DNA of 64,000 bases from contig VBGP01000009.1 of the NCBI GenBank assembly GCA_005880795.1, positions 1 through 64,000 on the forward strand, written 5' to 3'. The position numbers were made by a program, and so were the translations under genes. Of the stretch, positions 58,951 to 64,000 are shown one piece after another. The notes beneath the pieces are model-generated. The model was not told the DNA's origin. It did no database searches and saw only the letters and a list, made by a program, of their open reading frames with translations. Source of the stretch: Chloroflexota bacterium (GTDB taxonomy: Bacteria; Chloroflexota; Dormibacteria; Dormibacterales; Dormibacteraceae). Position 1 is the first letter of the stretch, and each line of letters starts with the position of its first letter.

Positions 58951-60260
58951 CCGCCGCCGACGTCCGCGTTCCGCACGCCCGACTGATCGTCGTCCTCGCC
59001 GGAGTGCTGGTCTGTTCCGCGATCTTATGGCTGAGCCGTACCTACACCTTCTATTTCGACGAGTGGACGTTCATCTCCACGGCGCCCGATTGGACGTTCT
59101 CGACCTTCTTCCAGGCCCACAACGAGCACCCCTCGATGCTCTTCCGGCTTGTGTATTGGGCACTGCTCAACACCGTCGGTTTGCACTCGTACCTGCCTTA
59201 CATGGCCCTCGTGGTGCTCGCCCACCTGGCCAATGTGCTCCTTCTCTTCGAGCTCATCAGGCGCAGGTCGGGCGACGCGGTCGCCCTGGGCACCGCACTT
59301 CTTCTGCTCGTGCTGGGCGCCGGTTGGGAAGACCTGCTGTGGGCTTTTCAGATGGCATGGCTGGCTTCGGTCGCATGCGGCCTGGGCGCCCTTCTCTTGG
59401 TCCAGGCGTCGCGGAGGATGGGCGCGGCGACCATCTTGCTGGCCGCCGCGCTGAGCTTTTCGGCGATCGGCGTGGTTTTTGCCACAGCGGCCGGCGTCCA
59501 GCTGCTGCTCACACCGGCCCGGCGCCGCCAGCTGCTGTGGTTGGCTCCCGTCGCCGTCGCCCTGGTCGCCTGGTATGTCGCATTCGGTCGTTTCGGCACC
59601 CATCCCAACCCGCAGCCGACCGCGGCCAACCTCCTCGTCGATCCCCTCTACGTGTTGTGGGGCTTGAGCCAGAGCGTCGCGGGACTCATAGGGGAGGGAG
59701 GCTGGGTGGGCGTACCCCTGCTCGCGGCGGGGAGCATCGCCCTGGCCTGGTCCTGGAAACGCCATGGCCTGGACCCGCTCTTGGTCGGCGTGGCAGCCGG
59801 CCTGGTGGCTTTTTACCTCATCACCGGCCTGACCCGAGCCCAGCTGGGCTACCAGCAGTCGGGGGCTTCGCGATATGTCTATGTCGGCGCGGTGATGTGG
59901 CTGATCCTGCTCTCGGATGTCGCCCGGGAGCTGCCCTGGCGCCGCACCTGGCGGCCGGCGCTCGCCGCCGTGCTGTTTCTCGCCTGCTTCAACAGCGCCG
60001 TTCTCCTTTTCGCGTACGCCAGCGCGAAAGCCCAGCAGATGGAGCGTGAGGTGGCGGACCTGCAGGCGCTGGCCGCCGAACGCGGCGATCCCTGTCTCGA
60101 CCCGGCCGCCTACGCCGACCGGCTCGTCATGCCGCAGCTCACCCCGCCCGCCTACTACCGCGCGGTCGAGCGCTTCGGCGACCCGGTGTCCGGCCTGCCC
60201 GTACGGGACAAAGCCGATTTCGAGGCCGCGCGAGCCAGACTGCGCAAGGCTGGGTGTTAA
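58947..60260 (+). CDS. Polytopic membrane protein, GT-C-type glycosyltransferase-like
   Basis: 437 residues with about ten hydrophobic segments, an N-terminal helix followed by YTFYFDEWTFISTAPDWTFSTFFQAHNEHPSMLFRLVYWAL; the D-E-W motif near the first loop fits the acidic active site of GT-C family enzymes (PMT/ArnT-like). The C-terminal ~70 residues are soluble. ATG 58947 overlaps the upstream gene, so the two proteins probably act on the same glycan. Confidence 0.7.
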   Translation: MTAADVRVPHARLIVVLAGVLVCSAILWLSRTYTFYFDEWTFISTAPDWTFSTFFQAHNEHPSMLFRLVYWALLNTVGLHSYLPYMALVVLAHLANVLLLFELIRRRSGDAVALGTALLLLVLGAGWEDLLWAFQMAWLASVACGLGALLLVQASRRMGAATILLAAALSFSAIGVVFATAAGVQLLLTPARRRQLLWLAPVAVALVAWYVAFGRFGTHPNPQPTAANLLVDPLYVLWGLSQSVAGLIGEGGWVGVPLLAAGSIALAWSWKRHGLDPLLVGVAAGLVAFYLITGLTRAQLGYQQSGASRYVYVGAVMWLILLSDVARELPWRRTWRPALAAVLFLACFNSAVLLFAYASAKAQQMEREVADLQALAAERGDPCLDPAAYADRLVMPQLTPPAYYRAVERFGDPVSGLPVRDKADFEAARARLRKAGC

Positions 60261-60272
60261 AGCTTCCTAAGA

Positions 60273-61658
60273 TTGAGCACAGTGCCCGATTTCGACTTCG
60301 ACGTCGCCATCCTGGGCGGGGGGATGGGCGGTTATCCCGCCGCCATCCGAGCCTCGCAGCTTGGGCTCAAGGTCGCCCTCGTCGAGGCCGACAAGCTGGG
60401 CGGAACCTGCCTGCACATCGGCTGCATCCCGACCAAGGCGCTGCTCGAGTCGTCTGAGCTCTACCACCGGGTCGCCACGCGGGGTGTCGAGTTCGGCCTC
60501 AAGGCGGAGGTCGTCGGCTACGACTACCAGAGGATCGCCCAGCGCCGCGACGCTGTCGTGGGCCAGCTCTACAAAGGCGTCCAGTACCTGATGAAGAAGA
60601 ACAAGATCGAGGTGATCCAGGGCCGAGGCAGGCTGCGCGATCGCAACTCGATCGAAGTCAACGGCAAGCAGGTCAAGGCCCCAAACCTCATCCTCGCGAC
60701 CGGCTCCAGCGTGAAGACTCTGCCCGGTCTCGAGCTCGACGGCCAGTTCATCATCTCGTCCGACAACGCGGTCCTTGCGAAGGACGTCCCCGAGTCGATC
60801 TGCATCATCGGCGCGGGCGCCGTGGGTGTCGAGTTCGCGACCTTCTACAGCGAGCTTGGCGTAAAGGTCACGCTGCTCGAGGCCCTCGACCGCCTCGTCC
60901 CGCTCGAGGATGAGGAGGTGTCGAAGGAGCTGCTCTCCTCATTCAAGAAAGCCGGCATCGACGTCCGCGTCGGTGTGAAGGTCAGCGGCGCCCGAAAAGC
61001 TCGCGATGGTGTGAGCGTCGATACCGACCAGGGCGAGGTATGGGCGAAACAGCTGCTGGTCGCAGTCGGCCGGGCCGCCGTGTCGAAGGAGCTAGGCCTC
61101 GAGCAGGTTGGCGTGCAGCTGCATCCCAGCGGTTTCATCAAAGTCGACGAGTGGATGCGGACGTCGGCCGAGTCGATCCACGCCATCGGCGACGTGGTGG
61201 GCGGCTACCTGCTCGCGCATGCCGCGTCACATGAGGGAATCGTCGCTGCGGAGGACATAGCCGGGCAGCGCACAGCTCCGATGGAACAGGAGCTCGTCAC
61301 GCGATGCACCTACTCGCACCCGCAGATCGCTTCCGTCGGTTTGACCGAAAAGCAGGCCCGGGAGAAAGGACACGAAGTGAAAGTCGGGCGTTTCCCGTTC
61401 TCCGCCATCGGCAGGGCCCAGATCCATGGCGACACAGCGGGTTTCGTAAAGATCGTCTCGGACGCCAAGACCGGCCAGATGCTCGGCACGCACATCATCG
61501 GGGCTGAGGCGACAGAGCTCATTGCCGAGCCGGCGCTGACGCAGCTCTTCCAGGGCGACGCGTGGGAGCTTGGCCGGAACATCCATCCGCATCCGACGCT
61601 GAGCGAGGCTGTGATGGAGGCGGCGATGGCCGTCGACGGCCACGCCATCCACTTCTAG
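60273..61658 (+). CDS. lpdA: Dihydrolipoamide dehydrogenase (E3)
   Basis: 461 residues, FAD/NAD disulfide oxidoreductase. FAD site GGGMGG (residues 15-20), redox-active Cys46 and Cys51 (CLHIGC), NAD site IGAGAVGVEFA and C-terminal HPHPTLSE. It reoxidises lipoyl groups of 2-oxoacid dehydrogenase complexes. Start TTG 60273. It is followed by the fused E1 and E2 genes. Confidence 0.95.
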   Translation: MSTVPDFDFDVAILGGGMGGYPAAIRASQLGLKVALVEADKLGGTCLHIGCIPTKALLESSELYHRVATRGVEFGLKAEVVGYDYQRIAQRRDAVVGQLYKGVQYLMKKNKIEVIQGRGRLRDRNSIEVNGKQVKAPNLILATGSSVKTLPGLELDGQFIISSDNAVLAKDVPESICIIGAGAVGVEFATFYSELGVKVTLLEALDRLVPLEDEEVSKELLSSFKKAGIDVRVGVKVSGARKARDGVSVDTDQGEVWAKQLLVAVGRAAVSKELGLEQVGVQLHPSGFIKVDEWMRTSAESIHAIGDVVGGYLLAHAASHEGIVAAEDIAGQRTAPMEQELVTRCTYSHPQIASVGLTEKQAREKGHEVKVGRFPFSAIGRAQIHGDTAGFVKIVSDAKTGQMLGTHIIGAEATELIAEPALTQLFQGDAWELGRNIHPHPTLSEAVMEAAMAVDGHAIHF

Positions 61659-61665
61659 AACCGCT

Positions 61666-63729
61666 ATGGCGCAAAAGACCCAGACGAAAGGTCGTTCCTT
61701 CAGCCCCGACTGGCACTTTCAGGAACCGGTCGCGTGGCGCGACACCGACCTGGACGAGAACATCCTCACCGAGTGGTTCCACTACATGCTGCTCGGCCGG
61801 CAGGTCGACTACCGCTTCCAGGTCCTGAACCGTCAGGGCCGCGCGCCGTTCATCATCTCGTGCGCGGGCCACGAGGCGGCGCAGATCGGCATCGGCTGGC
61901 CGCTCAAGCCCAAGTACGACTGGCTTGCGCCGTACTACCGCGACGTTGTGCTGTGCATGCGCATGGGGGTCACGCCGCTCGACCTCATGCTCTCGGTGCT
62001 GGCCAAGGCAGCCGATCCCGCATCTGGTGGCAAGCAGACGCCCGGTCACTTCTCGGACTCGCGGTTAAACATCACATCGGGTGGATCACCCGTTGCGACC
62101 CAGATGGTGCGCGGCGCCGGCGTGGCCTACGCCCTGAAGATGGACGGCACCGACAAGGTCCTGCTCACGTGCTACGGCGAGGGCGCGGGCGCCGAAGGCG
62201 ACGCTCACGAGGCGTTCAACTTCGCCGCGATCTACAAGCTGCCGGAAGTCTTCGTCTGCGAGAACAACGGTTTCGCGATCTCCACGCCCTTCCGCAAGGA
62301 ATACGCGATCGACTACGTCGCGCAGCGAGCCGCGGGATACGGATTCCCCGGCGTCACCGTCGACGGCCGCGACCCGGTGACCTGTTATGTGGTCTCGAAG
62401 GAGGCCGTCGCGCGTGCGCGGGCCGGCGGCGGCCCGACCCTCATCGAGTGCCTCGTCGACCGGCTCGGCGCGCACTCGTCGGAGGACGATCAGCGCCGCT
62501 ACCGAGCCCAGGAAGAGATCGACATGCTTGCGCAGAACGACTGCCTCGAGAGGTTCAAGAAGCAGCTAATCGATGAGGGAGTGCTCAAGGCGAAGCAGGT
62601 CTCGGAGTACGAGGAGCAGGTCAAAGAGGAGGTCACGACCGCCACCACGAAGGGCATGCAGGCGGACGACCCGCGGCCTGAAGACGCGCTCACGAACGTC
62701 TACGCAATCGAAGCTCCCAAGGCGATCGAGCCGGCGGCGGGTGTCGAGACCGAAGAGATGAACATGGTCGCGGCGCTTCGCTCGGCGCTGGCCGAGGAGA
62801 TGGAGCGCGACGAACGCGTGATGGTGATGGGCGAGGACGTCGGCAAGAAAGGGGGCGTTTTCCTGGTCACCGACGGACTACGAAACCGTTTCGGCGAGGC
62901 ACGCGTGATCGACACGCCTCTCGCCGAGTCGTCGATCGCGGGCGTTGCGTTGGGTCTCGCCATCGCCGGGAAGCGCCCGGTCGCGGAAATGCAGTTCACC
63001 GACTTCGCGCACATGGCATTCAACTCCATCACCAACGAGATTGCCAAGTATCGGTATCGCAGCGACGGTGACTGGGCGGTGCCCCTGGTTGTGCGCGCCC
63101 CAATGGGAGGGCACGCGCACGGTGCCCTCTACCACTCGCAGTCGATCGAGGCGCGCTTCGCCACACCTGGCTTGAAGATCGTCGTCCCATCGAGCCCCTA
63201 CGAGGCAAAGGGCCTGCTGATCGCCGCCATCCGCGACCCGGACCCTGTCCTCTTTTTCGAGCATAAGCGCCTCTACCGGATGTTCAAAGAGGCGGTGCCC
63301 AAGGGCGAGTACCTCATCCCGCTGCAGAAGGCGCGCACCTTCCGCGAAGGGAAGGACATATCAGTCTTCTGCTACGGCCTGATGGTGCACTACGCCGCAG
63401 AGGCGGCCAAAAACCTCGAGGCGGAGGGCGTGAGCGTCGAGATCATCGACCTACGCACCGTCTATCCGCTGGACAAGGAGGCGATCGTGGCCTCCGCGCG
63501 CAAGACAGGCAAGTGCCTGGTGCTCTATGAGGACAACTTCAGCGTCTCCGTCGGGTCGGAGGTCGCGGCCCTGATCGCCGACGAGGCGTGGCGCTGGCTC
63601 GACGCTCCGGTCAAGCGCTTTGGAGGGCTGGACGTACCGTCCATGCCGTACGCGGTCCCGATGGAAGAGTTTTTCATGCCCACACCGGACAAGATCACCA
63701 AAGTCTTGAAGGACCTGGCGGCGTTCTGA
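61666..63729 (+). CDS. Branched-chain 2-oxoacid dehydrogenase E1, alpha and beta fused
   Basis: 687 residues. Residues 30-350 are E1 alpha with the thiamine diphosphate segment YGEGAGAEGDAHEAFNF...VCENNGFAIST (the first acidic residue of the usual G-D-G is Glu here) and residues 365-687 are E1 beta (VMVMGEDVGKKGGVFLVTDGL, RAPMGGHAHGALYHSQS). Fused E1 alpha/beta genes are known in several phyla. The complex oxidises branched-chain 2-oxoacids from leucine, isoleucine and valine, or a broader set. Confidence 0.93.
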   Translation: MAQKTQTKGRSFSPDWHFQEPVAWRDTDLDENILTEWFHYMLLGRQVDYRFQVLNRQGRAPFIISCAGHEAAQIGIGWPLKPKYDWLAPYYRDVVLCMRMGVTPLDLMLSVLAKAADPASGGKQTPGHFSDSRLNITSGGSPVATQMVRGAGVAYALKMDGTDKVLLTCYGEGAGAEGDAHEAFNFAAIYKLPEVFVCENNGFAISTPFRKEYAIDYVAQRAAGYGFPGVTVDGRDPVTCYVVSKEAVARARAGGGPTLIECLVDRLGAHSSEDDQRRYRAQEEIDMLAQNDCLERFKKQLIDEGVLKAKQVSEYEEQVKEEVTTATTKGMQADDPRPEDALTNVYAIEAPKAIEPAAGVETEEMNMVAALRSALAEEMERDERVMVMGEDVGKKGGVFLVTDGLRNRFGEARVIDTPLAESSIAGVALGLAIAGKRPVAEMQFTDFAHMAFNSITNEIAKYRYRSDGDWAVPLVVRAPMGGHAHGALYHSQSIEARFATPGLKIVVPSSPYEAKGLLIAAIRDPDPVLFFEHKRLYRMFKEAVPKGEYLIPLQKARTFREGKDISVFCYGLMVHYAAEAAKNLEAEGVSVEIIDLRTVYPLDKEAIVASARKTGKCLVLYEDNFSVSVGSEVAALIADEAWRWLDAPVKRFGGLDVPSMPYAVPMEEFFMPTPDKITKVLKDLAAF

Positions 63730-64000
63730 TGGGCGGCAAAACCACGCGCGTCGTGATGCCGCAGCTCGGTGAATCGGTGCACGAAGGCACCATCTCGAAG
63801 TGGCTGGTCAAGCCGGGCGACAAGGTGGTGGAGTTCGAGCCGATGCTCGAAGTCGACACCGACAAGGTCAACGCGGAGGTGCCCGCCCCGGTGTCCGGCA
63901 TCCTGCGCGAGATCCTGGCCAAAGAAGGCGAGACGGTGCAGGCGGGCGCGGAGATCGCCGTGGTCGAAACGGGGGACGGCGCCACGGCGACGCCTGAATC
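63729..64000 (+). CDS. 2-oxoacid dehydrogenase E2 (acyltransferase), N-terminus only
   Basis: The window ends after 90 codons. Visible is a complete lipoyl domain: VVMPQLGESVHEGTISKWLVKPGDKV with the lipoylation lysine in EVDTDKVNAEVPAPVSG. The ATG overlaps the E1 stop (ATGA pattern). The start of an Ala/Thr-rich linker is seen. Confidence 0.92.
   Translation, partial: MGGKTTRVVMPQLGESVHEGTISKWLVKPGDKVVEFEPMLEVDTDKVNAEVPAPVSGILREILAKEGETVQAGAEIAVVETGDGATATPE

Overview
High-GC bacterial chromosome window of 64 kb, almost entirely coding, with many GTG/TTG starts and 1-25 nt gene overlaps. The content suggests a rod-shaped soil-type bacterium, probably a monoderm of the Chloroflexota/Dormibacterota/Actinobacteriota neighbourhood. 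The reasons are an actinobacterial-style SUF operon with SufR and a Rieske protein, an HspR-like MerR regulator, a secreted GH25-like protein of the kind common in actinobacteria, a Tad pilus locus without a secretin, and no LPS genes. The phylum is an inference; no rRNA or tRNA gene was recognised.

Layout. 1-6.8 kb is a signalling block: a truncated PAS/GAF sensor, a hybrid histidine kinase, a receiver-PP2C phosphatase, a STAS anti-sigma antagonist, an RsbW-like kinase, a stand-alone DHp domain and a receiver-GGDEF protein. It runs by overlapping genes into 6.8-17.4 kb, a Tad pilus locus. Its motor ATPase (CpaF/TadA) is fused in one 1606-residue ORF to a class III cyclase, a STAND/AAA ATPase and TPR-like repeats. 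TadG and two TadE-like genes lie on the opposite strand, and CpaB, TadB and TadC follow.

17.4-26.4 kb holds an HspR-like regulator, rsfS-nadD-obgE-rpmA-rplU, and the rod-shape genes rodA-mrdA-mreD-mreC-mreB, read leftward. 26.5-30.5 kb is a four-gene membrane module resembling the membrane arm of complex I or group 4 hydrogenases, with no catalytic subunits nearby. 30.5-39.7 kb has valS, a GH25-like secreted protein, clpX, a solo ClpX-type zinc finger, clpP, tig and a class A PBP. 39.7-46.6 kb is an envelope region with a flippase, three C39-like putative peptidases and a Kelch protein.

46.7-55.4 kb has a methyltransferase and an MFS transporter, then sufR-sufC-sufB-sufD-Rieske-sufS-sufU-rhodanese-sufT, with a textbook SufR-type operator between the MFS gene and sufR. 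55.5-64 kb has two tandem citrate synthases, two polytopic glycosyltransferase-like proteins, and lpdA, a fused E1 alpha-beta and the start of E2 of a branched-chain 2-oxoacid dehydrogenase complex.

Small repeats deserve attention: a 93-bp interspersed element (one copy in frame inside a membrane-protein gene), a GGATAGTCCGGACTATCC palindrome that twice comes with a second half-copy at exactly 42 bp, a hairpin that carries the start codon of both rplU and mrdA, and a 180-bp imperfect inverted repeat between mreB and mreC. The strongest candidates for an undescribed system are the pilus-motor/cyclase/STAND fusion with its regulator array and the orphan complex I-like module.
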